Below are positions 52,603 through 62,055 of a DNA stretch of 64,000 bases, one piece after another. This stretch comes from an uncultured Acetatifactor sp. (GTDB lineage: Bacteria > Bacillota > Clostridia > Lachnospirales > Lachnospiraceae). Position 1 is the first letter of the stretch, and every line of letters starts with the position of its first letter. The translations under genes were made by a program, and so were the position numbers. The stretch lies in assembly GCA_910577665.1 (NCBI GenBank), contig CAJTOJ010000022.1, forward strand, positions 1-64,000, read 5' to 3'. A model generated the notes under the pieces. That model ran no database searches and had not been told where the DNA came from. It was given only the letters and a program-made list of their open reading frames with translations.

Positions 52603-54321
52603 ATGCTACAGAGTTTACATGTGAAGAACCTGGCGCTGATAGAAGAGACGGAGGTGGAGTTCGGGGAGGGGCTGAATATTCTCACTGGAGAGACTGGTGC
52701 GGGCAAATCCCTGCTGATCGGCAGCGTCAACCTGGCCCTGGGGGGACGGTTCGACAAAGATATGCTGCGAAAAGGCGCGGAGAGCGGCCTGGTGGAACTG
52801 GTATTTGTGAGTCACAGGCCTGATGTCCTGGAGAAGCTTAAGAAGCTGGAACTGGAAGTCCAGGAGGACGGTACCATCATCATTAGCAGAAAACTACAGG
52901 CCACGAAGAGTACTTTTAGGATCAATGGGGAGACAGTGACAGCCAGGCAGGTGAAGGAACTGGCAGAGGTACTGCTTGATATCCATGGCCAACATGAGCA
53001 TCAGTCCCTTCTGAAGAAACAGAAACACATGGAAATCCTGGATGGCTACTGCGGGGAAAAAGTCCTGGCAGCGGTGGGGGAAGTGGAGATCTGCTACAGG
53101 GAATGCAGCAGGCTGCGCAGGCTGCTGGAGGAAGAAGCCATGGATGAAGAGTCCAAAGCCAGGGAACAGGCACTGGCTTCCTTTGAATGGCAGGAGATAG
53201 AGGAGGCCAGGCTGATACCTGGAGAGGACGAGGAACTGGAAGCACGTTACCGTCTGATGGCAAACGGCAGGAAGATCCGGGAGGGGCTGTCAGAGAGTTA
53301 CCAATATACAGGAGGGGACTTTGAAGGCGGGGCAGGAGGGTCTCTAAGTCGTGCCCTGCGTGCTTTGCGCAGTGTATCCATGTATGATACCCGGCTGGGA
53401 GAACTGGAGGGACAGCTTTCGGAGATTGATGGCCTGTTAGCGGATTACAACCGGGATCTGGCGGAATATATGGATGGCTTTGAGTTTGACGAAGAAGATT
53501 TTGCAATGGTGGAGGGGCGTCTTAACACACTGAATCACTTAAAAGGGAAATACGGGGGAACAGTGGAAGAAGTGATCCGCTATGGACAGGAGCGTGCAGC
53601 CCTTCTGGAGAAGCTATCCGATTATGAAGTCTATATGGAAAAGCTGCAGAGAGAACAGAAGGAAGCGCAGGAGGTGCTGGATAAGGCATGCGAGAAGCTT
53701 TCCCGGCTTCGGAAAAAGGGAGCCACAACCTTGTCGAAAAAGCTGAAAGAAGCACTGCTGCAGCTGAATTTCCTCACGGTGGAGTTCCAGATTGCTGTCC
53801 GTCCAGGGCAGAGTGTATCGGCAAAGGGATACGATGATGTGGAATTTCTGATTTCCACCAATCCGGGAGAGCCGGTGAAACCCTTGGGCCAGGTGGCCAG
53901 CGGCGGAGAACTTTCCAGGGTAATGCTGGCCATCAAGACAGTGCTGGCGGGACAGGATGGGATTGACACCTTGATCTTCGATGAGATCGATGCGGGCATC
54001 AGTGGCAGGACGGCCTGGAAGGTTTCGGGACAACTGGATGTAGTAGCTAAGAGCACCCAGGTGTTGTGTATCACCCACCTGCCCCAGATTGCTGCCATGG
54101 CGGATCATCACCTTGTCATAGAGAAAAGCAGCGTCCAGGACAATACCATTACGGATGTGAGGGTGCTTGGGGAGGAGGAGAGCCTTGGGGAACTGGCCAG
54201 GCTCCTTGGCAGTGATGCACTTACAGAAGCAGCCCTGGTAAATGCCAGGGAGATGCGTGCCCAGGCTGCGCAGCAAAAGGGAAGGCTCACTGGGGATGCT
54301 GACAGCGTCAAAATCCCGTAA
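52603..54321 (+). CDS. recN: DNA repair protein RecN
   Basis: The 572-residue SMC-like ATPase has Walker A 'GETGAGKSLLIGS' (about 29-41), a central coiled coil, the ABC signature 'VASGGELSRVMLAIKT' (about 431-446) and Walker B 'TLIFDEIDAGISG' (about 456-468). It acts early in double-strand-break repair. AAGGAGAAAGG precedes ATG 52603. The 166-base spacer upstream contains no clear SOS box. Confidence 0.96.
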   Translation: MLQSLHVKNLALIEETEVEFGEGLNILTGETGAGKSLLIGSVNLALGGRFDKDMLRKGAESGLVELVFVSHRPDVLEKLKKLELEVQEDGTIIISRKLQATKSTFRINGETVTARQVKELAEVLLDIHGQHEHQSLLKKQKHMEILDGYCGEKVLAAVGEVEICYRECSRLRRLLEEEAMDEESKAREQALASFEWQEIEEARLIPGEDEELEARYRLMANGRKIREGLSESYQYTGGDFEGGAGGSLSRALRALRSVSMYDTRLGELEGQLSEIDGLLADYNRDLAEYMDGFEFDEEDFAMVEGRLNTLNHLKGKYGGTVEEVIRYGQERAALLEKLSDYEVYMEKLQREQKEAQEVLDKACEKLSRLRKKGATTLSKKLKEALLQLNFLTVEFQIAVRPGQSVSAKGYDDVEFLISTNPGEPVKPLGQVASGGELSRVMLAIKTVLAGQDGIDTLIFDEIDAGISGRTAWKVSGQLDVVAKSTQVLCITHLPQIAAMADHHLVIEKSSVQDNTITDVRVLGEEESLGELARLLGSDALTEAALVNAREMRAQAAQQKGRLTGDADSVKIP

Positions 54322-54363
54322 GATTAGGACTATTGGCAGATACCATTGGACAGACATTTTTTA

Positions 54364-54393
54364 AGAATGAAAAAAGAAAAATAACACATACTA
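54364..54393 (+). promoter_or_regulatory. Sigma-G/F-like promoter upstream of spoIVB
   Basis: AGAAT (54364-54368), an 18-base spacer and CATACTA (54387-54393) resemble the sigma-G consensus, and spoIVB is sigma-G dependent in B. subtilis. A terminator-like hairpin (54445-54474) lies between this site and the gene, which weakens the assignment. Confidence 0.3.
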
Positions 54394-54444
54394 TACCTGG
54401 TTGCATGTGCAGGCAGATGCAGAAATGCAAGGGGAAACTGGCAG

Positions 54445-54485
54445 AATGAAAGGCTTGTGTAACAGCCTTTCATTTTGTTTTATAT
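54445..54485 (+). terminator. Intrinsic terminator after recN
   Basis: A perfect 11-bp stem (54445-54455 with 54464-54474), an 8-base loop and a following TTGTTTTATATTTT make a strong terminator. Confidence 0.8.
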
Positions 54486-54531
54486 TTTCGCATAAGCAAG
54501 GGCTTTCTTACACGAAAACAAAACCGGGGGT

Positions 54532-55896
54532 ATGGAAAATATGGGATGGTTCAATAGACAGGAAGGGGAGAGGATCAAGGAACAGGCGGGAGAAGACATG
54601 GTGATCCTGTTGAAAAACTGGAAAAAAAGAAAAAAGCGTCTGAAGATATACAAGGTATCCCTTTGTGTGGCCTTGATGGCCAGCTGTGCCTTCCTTACAG
54701 GCACAGTCTACTATTCCATAGACAGTAGTATTCCTTCCGTGCTTAACGTGCGGGCAGACCGGGTGGAAAGTATCAATCTGGGGGTACCTGCCAGGGCAGA
54801 GATTGTAAGTGTCAGTGAACAGGGCATAAGCAATATCCCTAAAGGGGCTGTGGACATTGATTTGAGCAAGCCCATCACCATGCGGGCCTCCCAGGAGGGA
54901 AGCTACCAGATGCAGGTAAAGCTCTTTGGCTTCCTGCCCATCAAACAGGTGGGGATCCGGGTCATTCAGGACCAGGAACTGGTACCGGTGGGCGTACCAG
55001 TGGGCATCTATGTGAAGACAGACGGGGTCCTGGTGGTAGGCACGGGACAGTTCCAGGGACAGGATGGCGTCAGCTATTCCCCCAGTAAATATATCTTGAA
55101 ATCGGGGGACTATATCCGCCAGATAAACGGGGTGGTGGTTACAGAGAAGGATGACTTCATCAAAAGGGTGGAGGATAGCGGTGGAAGGCGTATCCGGCTG
55201 ACCCTGGAACGGGACGGGGAAGAGATGGAAGTGGAGGTTGACCCGGTGCGGGATATGAGTGGTGCCTACAAGATCGGCGCCTGGGTCAGGGACAATGCCC
55301 AGGGAGTGGGAACCATGACCTACATTGACGCCGATGGGAACTTCGGTGCCCTGGGACACGGTATCACGGACATCGACACCAGCACCCTGATGCACATGGA
55401 GGACGGCACCCTATACCAGACGGATATCGTGGAAGTGAAGAAAGGCATGGCAGGTGATCCCGGCGAGATGACAGGGATGATCGTTTATTCTCCGGACAGG
55501 GTGCTGGGGGATATTACTGACAACAGTGTACGGGGCATCTTCGGTATCTGCAATGGGAAAGCCCTGGAGATGGGGACCAGGGAGGCGCTTCCCATTGGAT
55601 TGAAACAGGAGATCCAGGAAGGCCCGGCCCAGATTCTCTGCACTGTGGATAGCAGTACACGCTTCTATGATGTGGAGATTACGGCTGTCCATCTGGATCA
55701 TGATAATGTGAACAGAGGGATTGAACTGAAGGTCACGGATCCGGAACTGCTGGAACTTACCGGGGGGATCGTCCAGGGCATGAGTGGCAGCCCCATCATC
55801 CAGAATGGGAAATTCATCGGGGCTGTGACCCATGTACTGGTGCAGGATTCCGCAAAGGGGTATGGGATCTTTATTGAAAATATGCTGGAGCATTAA
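54532..55896 (+). CDS. spoIVB: SpoIVB peptidase (S55)
   Basis: The 454-residue signalling protease has a membrane anchor (about 43-62), a PDZ domain (about 180-240, 'SGDYIRQINGVVV') and an S55 serine-protease domain with His in 'GALGHGITDIDT' (about 284) and Ser in 'GIVQGMSGSPIIQNGK' (about 425). Secreted from the forespore, it cleaves SpoIVFA to trigger pro-sigma-K processing. The length is normal. In most Firmicutes spo0A follows; here a CRISPR-Cas operon does. Confidence 0.95.
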   Translation: MENMGWFNRQEGERIKEQAGEDMVILLKNWKKRKKRLKIYKVSLCVALMASCAFLTGTVYYSIDSSIPSVLNVRADRVESINLGVPARAEIVSVSEQGISNIPKGAVDIDLSKPITMRASQEGSYQMQVKLFGFLPIKQVGIRVIQDQELVPVGVPVGIYVKTDGVLVVGTGQFQGQDGVSYSPSKYILKSGDYIRQINGVVVTEKDDFIKRVEDSGGRRIRLTLERDGEEMEVEVDPVRDMSGAYKIGAWVRDNAQGVGTMTYIDADGNFGALGHGITDIDTSTLMHMEDGTLYQTDIVEVKKGMAGDPGEMTGMIVYSPDRVLGDITDNSVRGIFGICNGKALEMGTREALPIGLKQEIQEGPAQILCTVDSSTRFYDVEITAVHLDHDNVNRGIELKVTDPELLELTGGIVQGMSGSPIIQNGKFIGAVTHVLVQDSAKGYGIFIENMLEH

Positions 55897-55978
55897 GTCC
55901 GGGCAGGACAGGAGCAAAGAGAATGCGGCGCAAGCCGTGCATCGGATATTGCGAAGCAATTATCCGATGTACCCGGAC
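55897..55978. other. Three-way-junction-like inverted repeats after spoIVB
   Basis: Outer arms GTCCGGG (55897-55903) and CCCGGAC (55972-55978) enclose a GCGGC/GCCGT hairpin with GCAA loop (55925-55938) and a 13-bp hairpin (55940-55952 with 55956-55969, one bulged base). No T-run follows. It could end the spoIVB transcript or be a mobile palindromic repeat. The rest of the 55897-56297 spacer is AT-rich and carries the cas promoter; I see no gene in it. Confidence 0.5.
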
Positions 55979-56197
55979 GGAAGAGTTGGGGACAGGAAAA
56001 GTGCAGCAGGGTGTTTGTTTACAGCTGTGCTTTCTTATCAGACAGCTATAACCTGTCATATAGTTTAGCAAGAAGGCACCAAAGAGTCGTATATATACGG
56101 GAGGGGGAGTGACAGGGAATTATACATATATGGAAATTGATTATATATAATGTGCAATATGCACAAAAACGTATTGAACATTTTTTGTGTAAAATGA

Positions 56198-56226
56198 TTG
56201 ACGGCAATTTCAAAGTACACTATAAT
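56198..56226 (+). promoter_or_regulatory. Promoter of the cas operon
   Basis: TTGACG (56198-56203), an ideal 17-base spacer and TATAAT (56221-56226) make one of the best sigma-A sites in the window. It lies 72 bases before cas3 in very AT-rich DNA. Confidence 0.7.
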
Positions 56227-56297
56227 ATATATACTTCGTGAATTAATTGAAATTTTATTGTTCAAAATAGACAATAAAACAGAGGAGAGGATAACCT

Positions 56298-58520
56298 ATG
56301 GGGGAGTTATATTATGCAAGAAGCGCCAATGCATCTGGAGAAAAGGAGACTCTCGAACATCATGCGCAGCGTGCCAGTGTACTGTGCGGCGAATTTCTAA
56401 AACCAATAGGTTATACCGAAATCGGAGCGATTCTGGGGGGACTGCATGATTTTGGAAAGACAAGTGAGCGGTTTGCGGAGGTGCTGGAGGGCAAGCGGAT
56501 ACATGTGAACCATGCCTATCCGGGTGCAGCACTGGCGTATTGGCAATATGGCCAAAAGAAAACAGCCAGAATGCTGGCAACTGTGATTGCCGCGCACCAC
56601 AGCTATCTGGACAGCAACTGTGTTATGCGACTGAAGGAATTGATGCAGGGAACGGGTTCCGGGTATGACGAAGAAGGCAATCTTTTTTCGCTGTTTGGCA
56701 TGACAGAAATGAAAGAGGCCTTAGAATCGTTTCAAGCAGAAAATCCTCGGCTTATGGGGATAAAAATTCCGAAGTCCCTCCCGGATGGGGAGGATCCGGT
56801 TGCGGATATGCTGTTGGCCCGCTTTCTGCTTTCTGCGCTGGCAGATGCAGATTACTCTGCTTCGGCAGAACATTTTCAGCCGGATTATATGAAAATGCAT
56901 ACAGGCCCAGCACTAAATCCGGAAGATGCTTTGGAGCGTCTTTTGCGGATAAGGGCCGAAAAACAGAAGCTTTCCCAATCCTCACCAGCGCTTAATGCCC
57001 TTCGGAATCAGCTTTTTGAGGACTGCCTGCATGCTGCAGAATTACCGCCGGGTCTGTATACTTTGACGGCACCTACCGGTTTGGGGAAGACTCTGAGCCT
57101 ATTTGCCTTTGCAGCAAAGCACTGTATAAAATACAGACAGATGCGGAGGATTATTCTGATTCTTCCGTATCTTGCGATTATGGAACAGAATGTCCGGGAA
57201 TATAGGAGGATTCTCCCAGAATTGTTGGAGAGCCACAGTGCCGCAGCTTTGGACGAGAGAACCAGGCTTTTGACGGAACGGTGGGATGCGCCCTGTATTG
57301 TCACCACGAATGTGGGCTTTTTTGAGCCGCTGTTTTCTGCCAGGCCAACAGGCTGCAGGCATCTGCATCAGATGGCAGACAGTGTGATTGTTCTGGACGA
57401 AGCCCAGTCTTTGCCCCCGGACTTACTGGAAGCCACGCTACGGACGGTAAATCTGCTCAGCAGTCAGTACGGCTGTACTGTGGTATTTTCTACGGCTACA
57501 CAACCATCTTTTCAATATCTTTCAGGTCTGCAATGGAAACCAATGGAAATTGTGCCGAATCCGGAGAGGCTTTTTCAGGCTGCAAGGCGTGTTACATATG
57601 ATTGGAGGATTGAGGAGCAGATTCCATACAGGCAAATCGCAGAGGAGTTGATTTCTTATAGACAGGGATGCGTAATCGTCAATCTGCGAACACATGCGGA
57701 AAAGCTATTTCATATTCTAGAAGAAATTGTATCGGAAGCGGAGTCAGAGGGTATTTTTTATTTGACCAGCGACTTGTGTGGAGCGCATCGAACCGAAGTT
57801 TTGGATGTTATCAAGGAGCGGCTTGCAGAAGGAAAGTTCTGTTATCTGGTGGCCTCCCAGTGCATTGAGGCTGGTGTCGATTTGGACTTCCCTGTAGTTT
57901 ATCGGGCATTGGCACCTCTGGAATCTATCATTCAGGCAGCAGGCAGATGCAACCGAAACGGTGACAGTGACGATGGGAGGGTGATTGTTTTTCTTCCAGA
58001 AGAGGAATGCTTGTACCCTCCCGGGGCATATTATCAGAGAGCTTCCCTCTGTGTAAAGACACTGGCTTCCCGGCATCCCATTGATTGTTCTAACTTGAAG
58101 CATATTGAGGAATACTACGAAATTCTATATTCTAATGGGGAGGGGGATAAAGAAAAGATGAAAAGGGCATTAGAAGACAGGGATTATCGGAAAGTGCAGG
58201 AAGCATATAAACTGATTGAATCCAGGGGCATACAGGTAATTGTCCCCTGGAAAGGTGAAATGGAGCTGTTTTGCTCTCTTCGGGAAGAAAATGAGAAAAC
58301 AGGACTCACGCGGGATTTGATTAGGTGCGCCAGACCGTTGACGGTCTCTTCCTTTGCGGAGGACAAGGTGAAAGAATGCTGTACACCACTGTTTTTCCGG
58401 ACACATGGGAGAGAAAGTGAGATGCAGACCGACTGGTATATTCTGGGAAATCCGAAGTGCTATCATGAGAAACTGGGACTGAATTTTGCAGCTTTGGAGG
58501 CTTTTGACGGGGTGATTTGA
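56298..58520 (+). CDS. cas3: Type I-C Cas3 nuclease-helicase
   Basis: The 740-residue protein has an N-terminal HD nuclease (His21/His22, 'LHDFGK' at 49-54, 'IAAHHSYLD' near 98) and a superfamily-2 helicase: Walker A 'TAPTGLGKTLSLF' (about 257), 'VIVLDEAQSLPP' (about 367), 'VVFSTATQP' (about 396) and motif VI 'SIIQAAGRCNRNG' (about 547). It is recruited by Cascade to nick, unwind and degrade target DNA. All key residues look intact. AGAGGAGAGG precedes ATG 56298. Confidence 0.96.
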   Translation: MGELYYARSANASGEKETLEHHAQRASVLCGEFLKPIGYTEIGAILGGLHDFGKTSERFAEVLEGKRIHVNHAYPGAALAYWQYGQKKTARMLATVIAAHHSYLDSNCVMRLKELMQGTGSGYDEEGNLFSLFGMTEMKEALESFQAENPRLMGIKIPKSLPDGEDPVADMLLARFLLSALADADYSASAEHFQPDYMKMHTGPALNPEDALERLLRIRAEKQKLSQSSPALNALRNQLFEDCLHAAELPPGLYTLTAPTGLGKTLSLFAFAAKHCIKYRQMRRIILILPYLAIMEQNVREYRRILPELLESHSAAALDERTRLLTERWDAPCIVTTNVGFFEPLFSARPTGCRHLHQMADSVIVLDEAQSLPPDLLEATLRTVNLLSSQYGCTVVFSTATQPSFQYLSGLQWKPMEIVPNPERLFQAARRVTYDWRIEEQIPYRQIAEELISYRQGCVIVNLRTHAEKLFHILEEIVSEAESEGIFYLTSDLCGAHRTEVLDVIKERLAEGKFCYLVASQCIEAGVDLDFPVVYRALAPLESIIQAAGRCNRNGDSDDGRVIVFLPEEECLYPPGAYYQRASLCVKTLASRHPIDCSNLKHIEEYYEILYSNGEGDKEKMKRALEDRDYRKVQEAYKLIESRGIQVIVPWKGEMELFCSLREENEKTGLTRDLIRCARPLTVSSFAEDKVKECCTPLFFRTHGRESEMQTDWYILGNPKCYHEKLGLNFAALEAFDGVI

Positions 58521-58536
58521 GAAAGGGAGGTGAAGT

Positions 58537-59229
58537 ATGAGTAAGAACCCAAGTGCAACCATTGAAGTCTGGGGAGATTTTGCCCTTTGGACGCGGCCCG
58601 AGAGTAAGGTGGAACGGATGACATATGCGGTGCCAACACCCGGCGCAATCAGAGGGCTGTTATCCTCTATTTATTCCAAGCCGCCGGAATTTTACTGGCA
58701 GGTTCGGAGAATCGAAGTGTTGTCGCCCATTCATTACATATCATTTAAAAGGAATGAAGTGAAAAGTAAGATGATGAAGATTCCCCAGACTAATGTGCTG
58801 AAAGCGTGCATTGACATAGAAGATGACAGGACGCAGAGGCAATCAGTTGTTCTGCAGGATGTCCGTTATCGGATTACGGCAGAAATTGTGTCCAGGGCTA
58901 CATATGGCCATGCGCCGGGAAATCTGATGGATCAGTTTGAGAGAAGGGTAAAACGGGGCCAGGCATTTATGCAGCCATGTATGGGGACACGGGAATTCCC
59001 GGCTTATTTTGAGTGGGCTTCCGGCGTAGGAGAACCCATTGATGTTACGATGGATTTGGGGTTAATGGTGTATGATGTATTTAATCTCCACAAATGGGGC
59101 GTCACAAAACAGGCAGAGCCTGAGATTTCATTGTTCCATGGGCATTTGAATCGGGGTGTTCTGGAAGTTCCACCTTATGATTCACCGGAAGTCCTAAAAG
59201 GGGGAAAGGAGCCAGGAGAATATGCTTGA
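58537..59229 (+). CDS. cas5c: Type I-C Cas5c (Cas5d), crRNA-processing subunit
   Basis: The 230-residue RAMP protein starts 'TIEVWGDFALWTRPESKVER' and continues 'YAVPTPGAIRGLLSSIY', typical of the I-C Cas5 that replaces Cas6 as pre-crRNA endonuclease and caps the crRNA 5' handle. GGGAGGTG precedes ATG 58537. It overlaps cas8c by eight bases. Confidence 0.95.
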   Translation: MSKNPSATIEVWGDFALWTRPESKVERMTYAVPTPGAIRGLLSSIYSKPPEFYWQVRRIEVLSPIHYISFKRNEVKSKMMKIPQTNVLKACIDIEDDRTQRQSVVLQDVRYRITAEIVSRATYGHAPGNLMDQFERRVKRGQAFMQPCMGTREFPAYFEWASGVGEPIDVTMDLGLMVYDVFNLHKWGVTKQAEPEISLFHGHLNRGVLEVPPYDSPEVLKGGKEPGEYA

Positions 59230-61054
59230 GGAATTATATCGGTATGCGGTTGAGCATAAGCTTGCTGCCCGTCCCGGCTTTAAGCCCAAACGTCTCAAGG
59301 GATATTTTCATCTGTCTGCGGCGGGGCAATTTCTGGATTTGGAAGTTAGGGAAAAGGATGCAGAGCCAGTTTATGCGCCGGATGCTGGAGCAGCTATACA
59401 AGGTTCCAGATATTGTAATCCGTTGATAGAAAAAGCAGGGATTGTCCTATGTATTGTGAATGATGAGAAGAAAGATAAGAATGTACCTGTGAAGCATGAC
59501 TTTTTTCTTTCCTTTTTTGAAGAGGGCAGAAATGTAGAGCCTCTGTTCGGTATTGCGGCAGATGCGCTGCGTGATTCTGGAATATTGGAAGAAATGCGTA
59601 GTGCCCTGGCAGACAAGAAATTAAAACCTGCAGATCAGGTTGGATTCGCCGTGGACGGCCAATATCTGGAACGAAGCGAGCGTTATTACGATTATTGGAA
59701 TCAGTTTAGGAAGAGAATGCAGACGGCATTTAGGGGAAAAGAGGAGAGATGTCTGATTACTGGGGAATTGTCCCAGCCGATGGATACGGTTCCAAAGGTA
59801 TCAGGATTGATGAGTGTTGGTGGGCATACATCGGGAGACGCATTTTTATGCTTTGATAAAGATGCCTTTCAGTCCTACGGATTAAAGCAGAGCGCAAACG
59901 CGGTGGTGTCCGAGGCAGCGATGACAGCTGTGAATGCTGCTCTGGGCGAACTGATTCGGAAAGCGGATGTTCTGGCAGGTGCTAAAATGGTTCACTGGTA
60001 TTCCCGGCAGATAAATAAGCAGGAAGACATGCTTTCCATGGTGTTTGGCGGAGACTTAGTGGAAGGGGAAGAGGAAGTAATTTCGGACAGAGAAGAAGAG
60101 AGGCAGGCTTTTGCGTCGGCACAGGCACTGGTTCAGTCTATTCGGGAAGGGAAACTGGCTGGAAAGCCGGATGTGATGTATTATATGATGCCCTTGTCCG
60201 GGGCTGGCGGAAGGATGATGCTGCGGGGCTGGCATGAGGGAAGTTATGAGGAACTGTATGAGAATATCTGTTTATGGTTTGAGGACTTGCGGCTGATCCT
60301 GCCCGGAGGGCAGGGAATGACGCGCCCGCCAAAGCTAAAGGCATTATGCTTACGCATGCTGAAACCTGGCGGATCGAGCAGGATATGGGAGCGGATGGAT
60401 CATGAATTGTCAAATCTTGCTCAACGAGTGACTTATGCGGCGATTCATGGGAGCCCTCTGCCGGACGAAGCGGCTTACCGTGTTTTGCAATGGCTTAGGG
60501 CTTCTTTTCTGGCAGATAAAGATAAAAGACGAGGGAACGGGGAAGGTGGAAATGTAGAAAAAGGAAACAACGCACAGGAAGTGGACGCCCATAAGCTTGG
60601 TGGACAGGAGACACTGGCCTATCAGCTCCTAAAAGCCTGGTTTCGGAGAAAACAGAGGAAGGAAGGAGGGGAAGAGATTATGAAAGAAGAGCTTAACAGG
60701 CAGAACCGTAGCACCGCATACTTGTGCGGACGTCTGATGGCGGTGTACACTGCAATTCAAAGTGAAGCAATGCCGGAGGTAAATGTGGGAATTGCCGAAC
60801 GGTATTATGCTGCGGCCATGGGAAGTCCCGGACTGGTAATCGGGAAATTATCTCAGTTATCACAGTATCATCTTGCAAAACTTAGTCGGGGAGGGGCAAT
60901 ACGATATGAAAAAATACTAACAGAAATTTATGAGGGCATGGGAGATCAAGATATTCCTAATGCATTGACAATGATGCAGCAGACGGAGTTTGCATTGGGA
61001 TATTATCAGCAGAAGGCAGAGATTTATCCGAAAAAGAAAGAAGAGGAGAGGTGA
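59222..61054 (+). CDS. cas8c: Type I-C Cas8c large subunit
   Basis: The 610-residue Cascade large subunit (Csd1) should read the PAM and hold Cas3. Recognisable: 'GRNVEPLFGIAADALRDSGI', 'CLITGELSQPMDTVPKVSG', 'GGHTSGDAFLCFDKDAFQSY'. Residues about 430-490 include a Lys/Arg/Glu/Gly-rich stretch ('KDKRRGNGEGGNVEKGN', 'RRKQRKEGGEE') that looks like an insertion relative to the compact family core. The C-terminal helical region would be the small-subunit (Cas11c) part, which in I-C is translated from an internal start. Confidence 0.94.
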   Translation: MLEELYRYAVEHKLAARPGFKPKRLKGYFHLSAAGQFLDLEVREKDAEPVYAPDAGAAIQGSRYCNPLIEKAGIVLCIVNDEKKDKNVPVKHDFFLSFFEEGRNVEPLFGIAADALRDSGILEEMRSALADKKLKPADQVGFAVDGQYLERSERYYDYWNQFRKRMQTAFRGKEERCLITGELSQPMDTVPKVSGLMSVGGHTSGDAFLCFDKDAFQSYGLKQSANAVVSEAAMTAVNAALGELIRKADVLAGAKMVHWYSRQINKQEDMLSMVFGGDLVEGEEEVISDREEERQAFASAQALVQSIREGKLAGKPDVMYYMMPLSGAGGRMMLRGWHEGSYEELYENICLWFEDLRLILPGGQGMTRPPKLKALCLRMLKPGGSSRIWERMDHELSNLAQRVTYAAIHGSPLPDEAAYRVLQWLRASFLADKDKRRGNGEGGNVEKGNNAQEVDAHKLGGQETLAYQLLKAWFRRKQRKEGGEEIMKEELNRQNRSTAYLCGRLMAVYTAIQSEAMPEVNVGIAERYYAAAMGSPGLVIGKLSQLSQYHLAKLSRGGAIRYEKILTEIYEGMGDQDIPNALTMMQQTEFALGYYQQKAEIYPKKKEEER

Positions 61055-61059
61055 TAGGT

Positions 61060-62055
61060 ATGGCAATTGAGAATCGCTATGAGCTCATGTTTTATATTGA
61101 GTGCAGGAACGGAAATCCAAACGGGGATCCTGATATGGGAAATACGCCGCGGACAGATCCCCAGAGTCTTCATGGGTATATTACGGATGTGGCAATCAAG
61201 CGCAGAATCAGGAATTATGTACAGGTTGCCTATCAAGGAAATGACGGGATGGAAATGCTGGTCCGCAGCGCCAGCAATATTAACACTGGTATAGCTCGGG
61301 CAAAAGCGCTCAGCGGGACAGAACTTTCTGCGAAAGGGAAAAATGAGGTTTATGCAGGGCGTAAAAAAGCCTGTGAGATGTTTTATGACGTGCGTACATT
61401 CGGCGCAGTGATGTCCACCGGACCAAACGCCGGTCAGGTGCGCGGGCCTGTGCAGATAGCGTTTGCACGTTCTCTGGATCCCATTCAGCCATTGGATATT
61501 TCTATCACAAGAATGGCCACAGCGGATGCTGCGGGAAATGCCAAGACCGTTGAGGAATATGAAGCATGGGAGCAGGAACAGCCGGAGGACAAGCTTCGCA
61601 CCATGGGCAGAAAACAGTTTATTCCCTACGGGCTGTATGAAGCCAGAGGGTTTATCAGCGCGAACCTGGCGAAAGAGACAGGATTTGACGAACAGGATTT
61701 GAAGATTTTGTTTGAATCCATTCTGAATATGTATGAGCATGACCGTTCTTCCAGTAAGGGCGAAATGTCAGTGATTACGCCGCTGATTATTTTCCGCCAT
61801 ACGGGAACCGATTCGGATTTGAATCAGAGAAAACGGCAGGCAGCCCTTGGATGTGCTCCGGCCCATCGGCTGTTTGATATGGTTCATGTACAGAAGAAAG
61901 AAAATGTAGCATATCCGGCATCATGGAAGGATTATAGGGCGGAGATTGATGTAGAGATGCGTCCTGTGGGAATTGACATCGGCTTTCTGTGTAATCCATA
62001 TGGAGAAATCAGTTGGAACGAGGTGCCTAATGATGCAGAATTTTTCAGAGGATGA
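61060..62055 (+). CDS. cas7c: Type I-C Cas7c backbone subunit
   Basis: The 331-residue Csd2 protein has the signature 'ECRNGNPNGDPDMGNTPRTD' (about 13-32) and 'DVRTFGAVMSTGPNAGQVRG' (about 110-129). Multiple copies form the crRNA-binding backbone. ATG 61060 follows GAGGTG and lies just after the cas8c stop; the cas4 start is inside its 3' end. Confidence 0.95.
   Translation: MAIENRYELMFYIECRNGNPNGDPDMGNTPRTDPQSLHGYITDVAIKRRIRNYVQVAYQGNDGMEMLVRSASNINTGIARAKALSGTELSAKGKNEVYAGRKKACEMFYDVRTFGAVMSTGPNAGQVRGPVQIAFARSLDPIQPLDISITRMATADAAGNAKTVEEYEAWEQEQPEDKLRTMGRKQFIPYGLYEARGFISANLAKETGFDEQDLKILFESILNMYEHDRSSSKGEMSVITPLIIFRHTGTDSDLNQRKRQAALGCAPAHRLFDMVHVQKKENVAYPASWKDYRAEIDVEMRPVGIDIGFLCNPYGEISWNEVPNDAEFFRG

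Noticed and set aside
56085..56200. AT-rich CRISPR leader or second promoter upstream of cas3
   Set aside because: No repeats adjoin it, and the TTGAAC/TAAAAT pair at about 56174-56196 has only 10 bases between boxes.
57390..57410. DEAQ instead of DEAH in Cas3 as a defective helicase motif
   Set aside because: DEAQ-type Walker B motifs occur in many functional Cas3 proteins, and all other motifs are intact.
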